DNA of 64,000 nucleotides from Betaproteobacteria bacterium (GCA_016708825.1 JADJEZ010000013.1:1-64000); one strand, 5' to 3'. Positions 52,007-61,251 are shown, numbered from the stretch's first letter. Program-made: numbers and translations. The notes: generated by a model not told the origin, from the letters alone.

Positions 52007-54021
52007 CGACGCCAGACCTGCAGCAGGTTGTTGTAGGCGTCCGTCCACAGCCGCCAGTCGGGCTGGGGCGCGACCGGCTCCGTCGACAGCACGATCTCCG
52101 GGCGCAGGATGAACGGCTTGTGGCGCGTGAGGAGCACCCAGTCGCTGGTCGTGGCCCCGTCCTCGCCCGTCTCGTGAAGGAAGGCGTACTCCAGGCCATG
52201 CTTCTCGGAAATGGCCAGGAGCACCGGCTTCAGGTCCAGGAACCGGTTGGAGACGTGGAAGGCGATCACGCCCTGAGGCTTCATGTGCCGAAGGTAGGCG
52301 CCGACGGCCTCCAGGGTGATGAGGTGCACCGGGATGGAGTCGCCGGAGAAGGCGTCCACGGCGAGGACATCGAACCCCTGCGCGGGTTCGCGCTCGAGTT
52401 TCAGCCGCGCGTCTCCCAGGACGATCTCGATCGTGGCCGGACTGTCGGCGAGGTAGGTGAACTGCTCGCGCGCGATGCGCGGAATCGCCGCGTTGATCTC
52501 GTAGAAGCGGAAGGTGTCGTCGGCGTCGCCGTAGGTGGCGAGCGTTCCCGCGCCCAGGCCGATGACGCCCACCTTGATGGGAAGGCCCGCATGGGCGAGG
52601 ATCGTCTTGCCGATGCCGGAGCTGGTCTTGTAGTAGGTCGTCGCCGCCCGGCGGTACTTGTCGCTCATCCACTGCTCGCCGTGCAGGATGGCGCCGTGCA
52701 CCAGCGAACGGTAGCGCGTCTCCGGGTCGTCCTCGCGCGCAAGCAACTCCTTCACGCGCAGGACACCGTAGAAGTTGCGCTCGACGAGCACCGTGTCCTC
52801 GGTGAAGCTCGCGACGCGAAAGGCGAGCGCCCCCGCGGCGAACACGGTGACGGCCGCGAACATGGCGACGATGGGCTTCGGGCGGTCGAGATTGAGCATC
52901 ACGGCGAGCCCCGCCACGATGACGAGTGCGATCTCGAGCTCCAGGTAGCCCGGAAGCGCCAGCGGCGCGACGATGCCCACGAGGATGCCGCCGGTCACCC
53001 CTCCCAGGGCCACGACGAGATAGAAAAGCGTCAGGTGCCGGGGGCCGGGCCTGAGCCGCGCGAGTTCACCGTGGCAGAACATGCAGACGATGAACAGGCC
53101 CGCCACGAACACGCCCACATGCCACGCGAGTTCGAACTGCAGGCGCTTGTCGGCCAGGAACCAGGCCATCACGCACACGATCCAGACGAGCAGGCCGAGG
53201 GTGGCGTCGCGGCGGTACCAGCGCGTGCCCTCGAAGCACAGGATGAAGGTGAGCAGGTAGACGGCGAGCGGTATCACCCAGAGGAGCGGGATCGACGAGA
53301 TGTTCTGCGTGAGGTGGTTGGAGACGGCGAGCAGCACCACGGAGCCCATCGACGCGAGCGCCAGCCAGACGAGCAGCATGCGGGCCCGGGGGCGCGGCTC
53401 CTCGGACTCCTGCGCGCTCATTGCGGCCCGTTCGAGGGGCGGCAGGGCGCGGCTGCGCCAGGCGAGCCACGCGCACAACAGGACGAAGAGCACGTAGCCG
53501 CCGGACCAGGCCCAGGACTGCTGCGGGCTCGCGAGCCAGGGCTCGAAGAGGAACGGGTAGCCCAGCAGGGCGAGCATCGATGCGAAGTTCGAAAGCGCGA
53601 ACAGGCGGTAGGGACTGGAACCGGGGAACTCGCGCGCAAACCAGGCCTGGACGAGAGGGCTCGTCGTCGACAGCAGGAAGTAGGGCAGCCCGATGGTCGC
53701 GGCGAGGAGCAGGAGGATGCGCACGACGGGGTTCTCGTTCCCCGAGGGAGCCCAGGATTCGCCGGGGAGTATCGGCAGGAACGCGAGGCTCGCGAGGAGC
53801 AGGCCCACGTGGATCCAGTTCTGCCGGGGCGAGACCACCTTCGTCGTGATCCAGTGGGAGTACGCGTAGCCCGTGAGCAGGGCGAACTGGAAGAACACCA
53901 TGCAGGTGGTCCAGACGATGGCGGCCCCGCCGAACCAGGGCAGGATCAGCTTGGCGAGAACGGGCTGGACGAGGAAGAGCAGGAACGCGCTCAGGAAGAT
54001 CGTTGCGGCGTGAAGCGGCAT
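52003..54021 (-). CDS. Membrane protein fused to a spermidine synthase-like domain
   Basis: A 672-residue protein in two parts. The N-terminal two thirds contain about ten to twelve membrane segments (starting AATIFLSAFLLFLVQPVLA and later LLLVWLALASMGSVVLLAV and VVALGGVTGGILVGIVAPLAL). The C-terminal third is a spermidine synthase-like Rossmann domain: VGVIGLGAGTLATYGDADD, FRFYEINAAIPRIA, IEIVLGDARLKLE and DVLAVDAFSGDSIPVHL. Fused MFS-like/SpeE proteins are known in Proteobacteria. The usual catalytic Asp and Tyr context is only partly retained, so polyamine synthesis is unproven. Intact. Start ATG at 54021. Confidence 0.85.
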   Translation of the reverse strand: MPLHAATIFLSAFLLFLVQPVLAKLILPWFGGAAIVWTTCMVFFQFALLTGYAYSHWITTKVVSPRQNWIHVGLLLASLAFLPILPGESWAPSGNENPVVRILLLLAATIGLPYFLLSTTSPLVQAWFAREFPGSSPYRLFALSNFASMLALLGYPFLFEPWLASPQQSWAWSGGYVLFVLLCAWLAWRSRALPPLERAAMSAQESEEPRPRARMLLVWLALASMGSVVLLAVSNHLTQNISSIPLLWVIPLAVYLLTFILCFEGTRWYRRDATLGLLVWIVCVMAWFLADKRLQFELAWHVGVFVAGLFIVCMFCHGELARLRPGPRHLTLFYLVVALGGVTGGILVGIVAPLALPGYLELEIALVIVAGLAVMLNLDRPKPIVAMFAAVTVFAAGALAFRVASFTEDTVLVERNFYGVLRVKELLAREDDPETRYRSLVHGAILHGEQWMSDKYRRAATTYYKTSSGIGKTILAHAGLPIKVGVIGLGAGTLATYGDADDTFRFYEINAAIPRIAREQFTYLADSPATIEIVLGDARLKLEREPAQGFDVLAVDAFSGDSIPVHLITLEAVGAYLRHMKPQGVIAFHVSNRFLDLKPVLLAISEKHGLEYAFLHETGEDGATTSDWVLLTRHKPFILRPEIVLSTEPVAPQPDWRLWTDAYNNLLQVWRR

Positions 54022-54104
54022 CGCGCGATTCTGTTCTTGGGAGGGGGTGCGTGGAGTGCGCGAAATGGTATCACGCACCTCAGGGTGCGGCGGCGCGCGA
54101 AAGG

Positions 54105-54110
54105 TATACT
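54105..54110 (+). promoter_or_regulatory. Candidate -10 element (GGTATACT) for the lipase-like gene
   Basis: GGTATACTCG at 54103-54112 ends 8 nt before the ATG at 54119, so the message would be leaderless or nearly so. It matches the recurring GGTA-type hexamer set. Confidence 0.35.
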
Positions 54111-54118
54111 CGAACCGC

Positions 54119-55055
54119 ATGTTCGCAAACCTCGTTCGCGCCGCACTTGCCGCCGAGTTCCTCGCCTGGTGCGCGCTGGGCGCGTGGCTTTCCGCGAGGC
54201 ACGGCTGGTCCGCCGCGGTGCTCGTGGCCGGAGCCGTGGGCGGCGCCGTGCTGGTCCCCCTCGCCCTCGTGTGCGTCTCGCTCGGCATCTCGTGGCTGGC
54301 GCGTTCGGCCCGCGCGCCCGGGGAGCAGCTCGGCCTCGCGGGTTCCGCCGCCCTGGTCGCCGGCGAATGGCGCGCCATGCTCGCGAACAATTTCCTGTGG
54401 CTTCCGCTCGAGAACTCCGTGCTGCGGGCCGATCCGCCGTTCAGGCCTTCGCCGCGCGTTCCGATCGTCGTGGTGCACGGCTATTTTTCCAACCGGGGAA
54501 CCCTGTGCAGCCTGGTGCGCGCTCTCGACGCAGCCGGCGCCGGCCCGGTCTTCGCGCCCAGCCTGCCGGCGATCCTCGCGCCGATCGAGTCGTTTGCCGC
54601 GCACCTGGAAAGGGTCGTGCGCGAAGTGACCGAGGCGACCGGGCAGCCCCGGGTGGTGCTCGTCTGCCACAGCATGGGAGGGCTCGTCGCGCGCGCCTAT
54701 TTGCGTACGCACGGCCCGGCCCGGGTGGCGGCGCTCATCACGCTGGCGAGCCCGCACCACGGAACGGTGCTCGCCGCGCTCGGCATCGGGACGAACGGCC
54801 GGCAGATGCGCGCCGGCAGCGACTTCCTCCGCGATCTCGCCCGTTCCGAGGGCGAATCGGGGCCGGGAGTCCCCGGGGCTTTCCGTGTACACGGTGCACG
54901 ACAATCTCGTGGCCCCCCAGGATTCCAGCAGGCTTTCCTGGGCCCGCAACGTCCCGGTACACGGCGTCGCGCACGTGGCGATGCTCGCGGACGCCCGGGT
55001 TCACCGCGCGGTGCTCGAGGAAGTCGAACGCGTCGCCGGGCGGGGCGCTGCCTAG
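54119..55055 (+). CDS. Membrane-anchored alpha/beta hydrolase (lipase-like), one frameshift
   Basis: An alpha/beta hydrolase of about 312 residues with N-terminal hydrophobic segments (LAAEFLAWCALGAWL; AAVLVAGAVGGAVLVPLALVCVSLGI). The hydrolase part begins VPIVVVHGYFSNRGTL (oxyanion region). The nucleophilic Ser is in VLVCHSMGGLVARAYL (about residue 185). TLASPHHGTVLAALGIG is typical of triacylglycerol lipase/LipA-like enzymes. A frame change near 54,880 precedes a C terminus VYTVHDNLVAPQDSS and HVAMLADARVHRAVLE, which carries the likely catalytic Asp and His. The stop (55053-55055) shares CTAG with the convergent peroxiredoxin gene. Confidence 0.82.
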
Positions 55056-55522
55056 AGGAGCGCCAGGACTTCCCCGGCGTGGTGAGCCACGTCGGGCCGG
55101 TCGATCACGTGTGCGATGCGCCCGTTCTCGTCGATGATGAAGGTCACGCGGTCGGCCATGCCGACCAGGGCCTTGGCCGCCGACAGGATTCCGGCGCCGC
55201 CGATCGTCCCGTACGCGCGCGCCACCCGGCCGCCCTTGTCGGCAAGCAGGGGAAAGTTGAGGCGGTGCTTGGCCGTGAACTTCTGGTGCGAGGCCTCGTC
55301 CTGGGTGGACACGCCGAGAATCGCAGCTCCCTTCGCGGCGATCTGCGCGTTGTGGTCGCGAAGCGAGCACGCCTGCTTCGTGCAGCCCGGCGTGTCGTCC
55401 ATCGGGTAGAAGTACAGCACGAGCTTCCTGCCCCGGAAGTCCGCGAGCGAAACCCGTGCGCCGTCGGTGGTGACGCCCTGGAACTCGGGTGCCGCATCCC
55501 CCGTCTTCGGGAGGGCGCCCAC
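55052..55522 (-). CDS. bcp: Peroxiredoxin (Bcp/PrxQ type), N terminus next to a low-complexity block
   Basis: A thiol peroxidase of the Bcp/PrxQ subfamily, about 156 residues as seen. It opens GALPKTGDAAPEFQGVTTDG, with the peroxidatic Cys in YPMDDTPGCTKQACSLRD (CxxxxC PrxQ arrangement) and VSTQDEASHQKFTAKHRLNF, FPLLADKGGRVARAYG and VTFIIDENGRIAHV. It reduces hydrogen and lipid peroxides with thioredoxin. The true start is uncertain. A GTG at 55522 is just before the GC-only block, and upstream DNA there is unreliable, so the 5' end may be truncated by an assembly artefact. Confidence 0.85.
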   Translation of the reverse strand: MGALPKTGDAAPEFQGVTTDGARVSLADFRGRKLVLYFYPMDDTPGCTKQACSLRDHNAQIAAKGAAILGVSTQDEASHQKFTAKHRLNFPLLADKGGRVARAYGTIGGAGILSAAKALVGMADRVTFIIDENGRIAHVIDRPDVAHHAGEVLALL

Positions 55523-55523
55523 G

Positions 55524-55690
55524 GATCGGCCCCCCCCCGGGGGGGGCCACCCCGAAGGGGGGGGGGGGGGGCCGGGGGGGGGGGGGGGCCCGGGGCCCGG
55601 GGGGGGCCGCCCGGGCGCGGGGGGGGGGGGGGGGCGGCGGCGGGGGGGGGGGGGGCCCCGCCCGGGGGGGGGGGGGGGGGGGGGGGGGCC
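55524..55690. other. Poly-G/C block, probable sequencing or assembly artefact
   Basis: About 165 nt of long G runs broken by short C runs, with almost no A or T. It has no coding logic (any ORF through it is poly-Pro/Gly). It joins the peroxiredoxin gene to the end of the acyl-CoA reductase gene (stop 55707). Runs like this are typical of polyG base-calling or contig-end artefacts, so the join should be checked. Confidence 0.7.
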
Positions 55691-55706
55691 CCCATGGATT
55701 GACCTC

Positions 55707-57695
55707 CTACCAGTGGATGCCCTGGGTGACCTGGGCGAAGGCCACCTGCTCGGGCGTGAGTTCGACTTCGCGCGCACCTTCCTTGCGGCCCTGCGCGGCG
55801 GTGGAGTCGGGGAACATCCGGAAGGCCGTGTTGAGGATGATCTGCGTGGCCTTGGGCGCCACCGCGTGCAGGAGCGCGCCGAAGATGCCCAGCCGCGTGG
55901 CGATGCGCACGGGCCGGTAGACGATCGCCTCGACGACCAGGTCCGCGGCCTGCTCCGGCGTGAGCGTGGGCACGTTGTTGTAGAGCTTCGTGGGCGCGAT
56001 CATCGGGGTCTTCACCAGGGGCATGTTGATCGTGGTGAAGGCGATGTTGTCGTCGTTGAACTCGCTCGCCGCGCAGCCGGTGAAGGAGTCGAGCGCGGCC
56101 TTCGAGGCCACGTAGGCGGAGAAGCGCGGGGCCTGGGTGAGCACCCCGATCGAGGAGATGTTGATCACCTGGCCCCGGTTCTGCTTCATCATCGCCGGCA
56201 GGAATCCCATGATGAGGCGCAGGCTGCCGAAGTAGTTGAGCTGCATCGTGCGCTCGAAGTCGTGGAAGCGGTCGAAGGAGGAGGCGATGCCGCGGCGAAT
56301 GGAGCGCCCGGCGTTGTTCACGAGGAAGTCGCACCGCCCGAACTCCTTGAGGACCGTCGCGACGAGCCGGTCGCAGTCGGCCATGTCCGCGAGGTCGCAC
56401 GAGACGAACTTCGCCTTGCCGCCGAGCGTCTTCAACCTCGCCATGACCGGCGCGGCCTTCTCCGGGTCGCGCGCCACGACCACCACCTGCGCGCCGGCCT
56501 CCGCCATCTTGTAGGCGGTGGCCTCCCCGATCCCCGAGGTGCCGCCGGTGATCACGATCACCTTGCCCTTGACCTTGCCCGCGAGCGTGCGGTCGATGAA
56601 GAGATCGGGATCGAGGTTGCGCTCCCAGTAGTCCCACAGACGCCAGGCGTAGTCCTCGAGGGGGGGCACGGCGATCCCGGAACCCTTGAGCGCCTTGGCG
56701 CATTCGCGGTTGTCGAAGCGTGTGGGGTAGTTGATGAACTTGAACATCTCCTTCGGAATGCCGAGATCGGCGAGGACCTGCTTCTGGATCCGCCGCACCG
56801 GGGCGAGCGACATCGCGGAGTCGACCACGAAGTCCGGGATGAACCCGAACATCTTGGCGTTCAGGCGCATCGTCATCTGCGGCGCGTGCGCGGCCTTCGC
56901 GAACAGGTTCAGGATCTCGCCGACGCGCCTCGGCTCCGGCTCGGTGAGGTGAAAGCATCCGCCGTCCAGGCCCTTGCGGTGGGCGATGTGGTCCAGGGCG
57001 TCGACGACGAAATCGACCGGGACGATGTTGATGCGCCCGCCCTCGATGCCGACCGTGGGCATCCATTGCGGAAGCGCCTTCCTCATCTTCTGGATGAGCT
57101 TGAAGAAGTAGTACGGGCCGTCGATCTTGTCGATTTCGCCGGTCTTCGAGTGCCCGACGACCATGGCCGGCCGGTAGACGCGCCAGGGCCGCTTGCACTC
57201 CTTGCGCACGACGGCCTCCGAATCGTGCTTGGTCCTGAAGTAGGGATGGTCGAGTTCCTCGGCCTCCTCGAACATGTCCTCGCGGAAGACGCCGTCGTAG
57301 AGGCCCGCGGCGGCGATCGAGCTCACGTGGTGCACGCAGCCGGCTGCGATGGCTTCCGCAAGCTGGACGGCATGACGCGTGCCGTCGATGTTCGCCTTCT
57401 CCTGGCTTTCCGCGTCCGCGGAGAGGTCGTAGATCGCGGCGAGATGGAAGAGGTGCTTCACCTTCCCCTTGAGCTTCGCGGCATCCGCGGCCGATACGCC
57501 GAGCTTCGGCTTGGCCAGGTCGCCGACGATGGCGACGACGCGGCCGGCCTCGCCACCCCAGCGCGGGCGCAGGGCGTCGAGTTTCCCGACCGAGCTCTTG
57601 CGCACGAGCACGAAGACGGTTCCCTCGCGCTCGAGGAGGCGGTCGATCAGGAAACGGCCGATGAAACCGGTGCCGCCGGTCACGAAGTAGGACAT
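55707..57695 (-). CDS. Fatty acyl-CoA reductase (FAR-SDR two-domain, Maqu_2220 type)
   Basis: A 662-residue two-domain protein. The N-terminal domain is an extended SDR/fatty-acyl reductase: FVTGGTGFIGRFLIDRLL, HLAAIYDLSADAESQ, HVSSIAAAGLYDGVFREDM, YFRTKHDSE (YxxxK), VYRPAMVVGHSKTGE and GPYYFFKLIQKMR. The C-terminal domain is a classical SDR: VITGGTSGIGEATAYKMAEA, VNNAGRSIRRGIASSFDRF and SSIGVLTQAPRFSAYVASKAA. From memory of the Marinobacter Maqu_2220 enzyme, length and motifs agree closely. That enzyme reduces fatty acyl-CoA (or ACP) to fatty alcohol for wax esters. It acts in the cytoplasm or at granules. The frame is intact. The ATG at 57695 starts directly at the Rossmann motif. The phasin-like and patatin genes are transcribed the opposite way next door. 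Confidence 0.88.
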   Translation of the reverse strand: MSYFVTGGTGFIGRFLIDRLLEREGTVFVLVRKSSVGKLDALRPRWGGEAGRVVAIVGDLAKPKLGVSAADAAKLKGKVKHLFHLAAIYDLSADAESQEKANIDGTRHAVQLAEAIAAGCVHHVSSIAAAGLYDGVFREDMFEEAEELDHPYFRTKHDSEAVVRKECKRPWRVYRPAMVVGHSKTGEIDKIDGPYYFFKLIQKMRKALPQWMPTVGIEGGRINIVPVDFVVDALDHIAHRKGLDGGCFHLTEPEPRRVGEILNLFAKAAHAPQMTMRLNAKMFGFIPDFVVDSAMSLAPVRRIQKQVLADLGIPKEMFKFINYPTRFDNRECAKALKGSGIAVPPLEDYAWRLWDYWERNLDPDLFIDRTLAGKVKGKVIVITGGTSGIGEATAYKMAEAGAQVVVVARDPEKAAPVMARLKTLGGKAKFVSCDLADMADCDRLVATVLKEFGRCDFLVNNAGRSIRRGIASSFDRFHDFERTMQLNYFGSLRLIMGFLPAMMKQNRGQVINISSIGVLTQAPRFSAYVASKAALDSFTGCAASEFNDDNIAFTTINMPLVKTPMIAPTKLYNNVPTLTPEQAADLVVEAIVYRPVRIATRLGIFGALLHAVAPKATQIILNTAFRMFPDSTAAQGRKEGAREVELTPEQVAFAQVTQGIHW

Positions 57696-57914
57696 GGGAT
57701 TCTCCTGGGGGAAACGCGGGCGTTTTGGTGCGAATGATACACTCGCGCGCCTCGATATCCCCGGTGGCCGCGTGCCCCGGGCGGCATATTTAGTGTGTCC
57801 CCTCTAATGCTTTCGCCTACGCTTCCTCCTGACACCGAGGCACTTTCGCCCCGGGTGCCGCCACCCCTCCACGGAGGCAGTGGCGGATCGCAACCGAAGA
57901 CGAAAGGACGAGCA

Positions 57915-58354
57915 ATGGCCCGCACCACACGCACCCGCAAGACCAGAACCGCATCCGTCACGCCCGCCCGTGCAGCCCGCACGATCCGCGCTTCCGCGCA
58001 GAAGGCGCTCGAGGCCGGCGTCCAGGCCGCTTCCGGCGTCCGCCAATCCGCGGTCGGGGCGTTCGACGCCCTCGTGAAACAGGGCGCGGCGCTCGAGGCA
58101 CGCAGCCGTCGCATGGCGATCGCGAAGGCGGAAAAGGCCGCAAGGCGGCCTTCGCCACGGCAGAGGATGCCCGCGCGAAGACCGTCGAAGCCGTCTCCCA
58201 CCTGGAGAAGGTGTTCGAGCAGCGGGTTTCGAGGACGATTTCGAAGCTCGGCGTTCCGACCGTCCGCGACGTTCGCGCGCTGTCGCGCCAGGTGACCCAG
58301 CTCCAGGCGAGCGTCGACAAGCTCCACCGCGCCCGCGTCCGCGCAGCCCGGTAG
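57915..58354 (+). CDS. Phasin-like helical granule-associated protein, one frameshift
   Basis: A basic, Ala/Lys-rich helical protein of about 146 residues. From the ATG at 57915 it reads MARTTRTRKTRTASVTPA, then an amphipathic helix (QKALEAGVQAASGVRQSAVG, AFDALVKQGAALEARSRRM). A one-base loss near 58,140 shifts the frame. After correction it continues AKAAFATAEDARAKTVEAV, SHLEKVFEQRVSRTISKLGVP and VRDVRALSRQVTQLQASVDK. This composition and the C-terminal helix match the phasin/poly(hydroxyalkanoate) granule-associated protein family (PhaI/PhaF-like), which coats storage granules. It has no enzymatic motif. The stop TAG is followed 3 nt later by the patatin gene. Confidence 0.7.
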
Positions 58355-58357
58355 CGA

Positions 58358-59658
58358 ATGGCCCGCGGACCGAATCCGCGCAAGGCCGCCGCGAAGCCCG
58401 GATCGGGCACGCGGCGGCGGGTCCGTGCCGGGAAGGCGAAGCCCTTGGTGGGGCTCGCCCTGGCCGGAGGCGGGCCCTTCGGCGCCGTCTACGAGATCGG
58501 CGCCCTGATGGCGCTGCACGAATCGCTGGAAGGCGTGGACCTGAACAATCTCGACGTCTATGTCGGCGTGAGCGCGGGCAGCTTCCTCGCGGCGGCGCTC
58601 GCCAATCGCGTCCACGTCTCCGAGATCTACGGGATCTTCATCGAAGGTGAGGAAGAGGAGGGCGCCCTCACGCCGGAAGTCTTCATGCGCCCGGCATTCC
58701 GCGAATACCTGCGGCGGGCGCGTTCGGTGCCCCCGATCCTGCTGGATTCGCTGTGGCAGTACGTCCGCCAGCCCTTCGCACGCGGGGCGCTCGAGTCCTT
58801 CGCGGCGCTGGGACGCGCCATTCCCACGGGCATCTTCGACAACGACACGATTCACCAGTACCTGCACGCCGTCTTCACCCAGCCCGGGCGAACCGACGAC
58901 TTCCGCAGGCTCCAGCGCCGGCTCTACCTGGTCGCGACGGACCTGGACAGCGGCGAGAGCGTGAGTTTCGGCAGGCCCGGGCACGACCATGTACCCATCT
59001 CCAAGGCGGTCCAGGCGAGTGCTGCGCTGCCGGGGCTCTTCCCGCCGGTAGAAATAGACGGGCGCAGCTTCGTGGACGGGGCGCTCAAGAAGACGCTGCA
59101 CGCCTCCGAGGCGCTCAACGACGGCGCGAAGCTCGTGATCTGCGTCAATCCCCTGGTCCCCTACGACGCCGGGCTCGCCGCCGAAAAGGGACGGGGCCGG
59201 CACCGGCGCTCGTAGAAGGGGGATTGCCGGTGGTGCTGTCGCAGACTTTCCGGGCCATCATCCACTCCCGGATGGCGGTCGGCATCTCGAAGTACCGGAG
59301 CCAGTACCGCGACGCCGACGTCGTGCTGTTCGAGCCGGATGCCGACGACAGCGAGATCTTCTTCACCAATATCTTCAGTTACTCGATGCGGGCGCGGCTC
59401 TGCGCGCATGCCTATGATCGCACCCGGCGCGACATCCTGCGCCGCCGCCACGAGCTCGAGCCGATCCTCGCCCGGCACGGGATACGGCTGCGCATGGACG
59501 TCCTCCAGGACCCGAACCGGCGGATCGGCCTGCACCCGAAGGGCCGCGCCGGCGTCCTGCCCGCGGTCTGGCGCCTGCCCCTGGCCGCCGCCGAGCTTCG
59601 CGATACGCTCGTCGACCTCAAGCGCTGGCTCGCCGCGAAGGATCGCGCCCCGGCGTGA
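58358..59658 (+). CDS. Patatin-like phospholipase, one frameshift
   Basis: An acyl hydrolase with a Ser-Asp dyad, about 433 residues corrected. The oxyanion loop is GLALAGGGPFGAVYEIGAL (about residue 33), the nucleophile motif is VYVGVSAGSFLAAAL (GxSxG, about residue 70), and the catalytic Asp is in DGRSFVDGALKKTL (DGA/G, about residue 245). A frame change near 59,190 separates this from the C-terminal part (QTFRAIIHSRMAVGI ... AAELRDTLVDLKRWL), which ends at 59658. Patatins hydrolyse glycerolipids and can act on PHA or lipid granules. It follows the phasin-like gene by 3 nt, so the two are probably one operon. Confidence 0.88.
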
Positions 59659-59672
59659 TAATCTCTCCGGCC

Positions 59673-60353
59673 ATGGCGAAAGCTCCCGCCGGCCGGCCCG
59701 TCCTCGACGGCAACGCGGTGCGCACCCAGCGCACGCGGGAACGCATACTCGCGGTGAGCCTCGAGCTCTTCAACACGCGCGGCGAGGCGCATGTCACCAC
59801 GGGGATGATCGCCGACGAGCTGAACATCAGCCCGGGCAATCTCTACTACCACTTCCGGAACAAGGACCAGGTTGTCGAACGGCTCTTCGAGCGGTTCGAG
59901 GAGCGCATCTCGCTGGAGCCTCCGGATCCGGTGGCCGGCGCCGGCGCGATCGAGGACCTGTGGCTCTACCTGCACCTGATGTTCGAGGCGATCTGGGACT
60001 ACCGCTTCCTTTACCGCAACCTGGACGACATCGTCGGGCGCAATCGCCGCCTGCGGGACCGGTTCAACCGGATCGTCGACGCGAAGCTCGTTGCCGTGGA
60101 AGGACTGTGCCGGGGGCTCGCGCGTTCGGGGCTCATGACCGCCTCCCCGGCGGAAATACGCGCCCTGGCGCTCAACGTGCTGGTCGTCGCCACGTACTGG
60201 CTCAACTACCGGGCCGTTCGAGGCGCGCGGGAGTCGGCCGACGCCGGAGTGCCGGGCGCCGGCGCGTTTCAGGTGATGTCCCTGGTTGCGCCTTACCTGT
60301 CGGGCGAGGCGCGACGGCACTTCGAGCGGCTCGGCCGCGATTACGTCGAATAG
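59673..60353 (+). CDS. TetR-family transcriptional regulator
   Basis: A TetR/AcrR-type repressor of about 226 residues. The helix-turn-helix lies near residue 30: RTRERILAVSLELFNTRG, VTTGMIADELN and ISPGNLYYHFRNKDQ. The C-terminal helical domain (DLWLYLHLMFEAIWDYRFL ... MSLVAPYLSGEARRHF) would bind an effector. In this setting an acyl-CoA or fatty acid is a reasonable guess, but nothing in the sequence proves it. The ATG at 59673 starts just ahead of the helix-turn-helix. A GTG at 59655 overlaps the patatin stop as GTGA and is an alternative start. Intact. Confidence 0.87.
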   Translation: MAKAPAGRPVLDGNAVRTQRTRERILAVSLELFNTRGEAHVTTGMIADELNISPGNLYYHFRNKDQVVERLFERFEERISLEPPDPVAGAGAIEDLWLYLHLMFEAIWDYRFLYRNLDDIVGRNRRLRDRFNRIVDAKLVAVEGLCRGLARSGLMTASPAEIRALALNVLVVATYWLNYRAVRGARESADAGVPGAGAFQVMSLVAPYLSGEARRHFERLGRDYVE

Positions 60354-60366
60354 CGAGGAGGAGGCG

Positions 60367-61146
60367 ATGTCGAAGGCGAAATGGAGTCCGTTCCCCCATC
60401 CGGACAAGGCGTTCACCTACGCGGGGAAAGCGCTGAAGAAGCACTGGGCCCGCCTGCACCGCGGCGACTGCGAGCCGTTCCCGAAGGATCCGAAGGTGCA
60501 GGAGGCGTGGCGGCTGTACCACCGGGGCGCCTTTGCCGAGGCCGTGGCGCTCGGGCTGGCCGCCGGGGGAGCCGGGCTCACGGTTGCGAACAAGGCGCAG
60601 TCGATCTACGCCAACGGTCTCGAGAAGAAGGCGGCGGTCAGGATGGCGCTGCTGGAGGAGGCGATGAACCGGGCGCAGGCGCAGGCCGAGGCCGAGCCGA
60701 AGAACGCGAACGCGCACTACCAGTTCGCCTATGCCGCCGGGCGCTACAGCCAGGGAATATCGGTGGCCAAGGCCCTTGCCCAGGGCTTCGGCGGGCGCAT
60801 ACGGGCCGCGCTCGAGGCAACGCTCAAGCTCGCCCCGAAGCACGCCGAGGCCCATTCGGCGATGGGCGCCTACCACGCCGAGATCATCGACAAGGTGGGG
60901 GCGTTGGTCGGCGGGCTCACCTACGGAGCGAAGAGGGAACGGGGCGAGGTGCACTTCCGCCTGGCCGTCAAGCTCGCGCCGGACTCCGCGATCGCGCTCA
61001 TCGAGTTCGCCAACGGGCTGGTGCTGATGCACGGCAAGAAGGCGTTGGGGGAGGCATCCGCCCTTTACGCGAAGGCGGCGGCCCTGAAACCGCGCGATGC
61101 GATGGAGAAGCTCGACGTCGAGGCGGCGAAGGCGGAACTCGAATGA
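60367..61146 (+). CDS. TPR-like protein of unknown function
   Basis: A 259-residue helical protein. It starts MSKAKWSPFPHPDKAFTYAG after a perfect ribosome site GAGGAGGCG (60355-60363). The middle shows TPR-like pairs of helices (AHYQFAYAAGRYSQGISVA; KHAEAHSAMGAYHAEII; AIALIEFANGLVLMHGKKAL, with periodic small residues and A-x-A pairs), and there is an Ala/Glu-rich helix (MNRAQAQAEAEPKNANAH). No catalytic motif or signal peptide. It lies 14 nt after the TetR gene on the same strand and is probably the last gene of the phasin-patatin-TetR group. I infer a scaffold role only. Confidence 0.7.
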   Translation: MSKAKWSPFPHPDKAFTYAGKALKKHWARLHRGDCEPFPKDPKVQEAWRLYHRGAFAEAVALGLAAGGAGLTVANKAQSIYANGLEKKAAVRMALLEEAMNRAQAQAEAEPKNANAHYQFAYAAGRYSQGISVAKALAQGFGGRIRAALEATLKLAPKHAEAHSAMGAYHAEIIDKVGALVGGLTYGAKRERGEVHFRLAVKLAPDSAIALIEFANGLVLMHGKKALGEASALYAKAAALKPRDAMEKLDVEAAKAELE

Positions 61147-61221
61147 ACGCGAACGGATACTCGGTGTGTTGCGCGTCGGCGACGCGGGGCGTGGAAAGCG
61201 TGTTTTCAGAGTGAAAATCCA

Positions 61222-61251
61222 TTGACAAACGGTTTTTGGCGTGTGCATTCT
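61222..61251 (+). promoter_or_regulatory. Sigma-70-type promoter for the SWIB gene
   Basis: A perfect -35 TTGACA (61222-61227) is followed after 18 nt by a weak -10 CATTCT (61246-61251), about 70 nt before the SWIB ATG. Confidence 0.5.
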
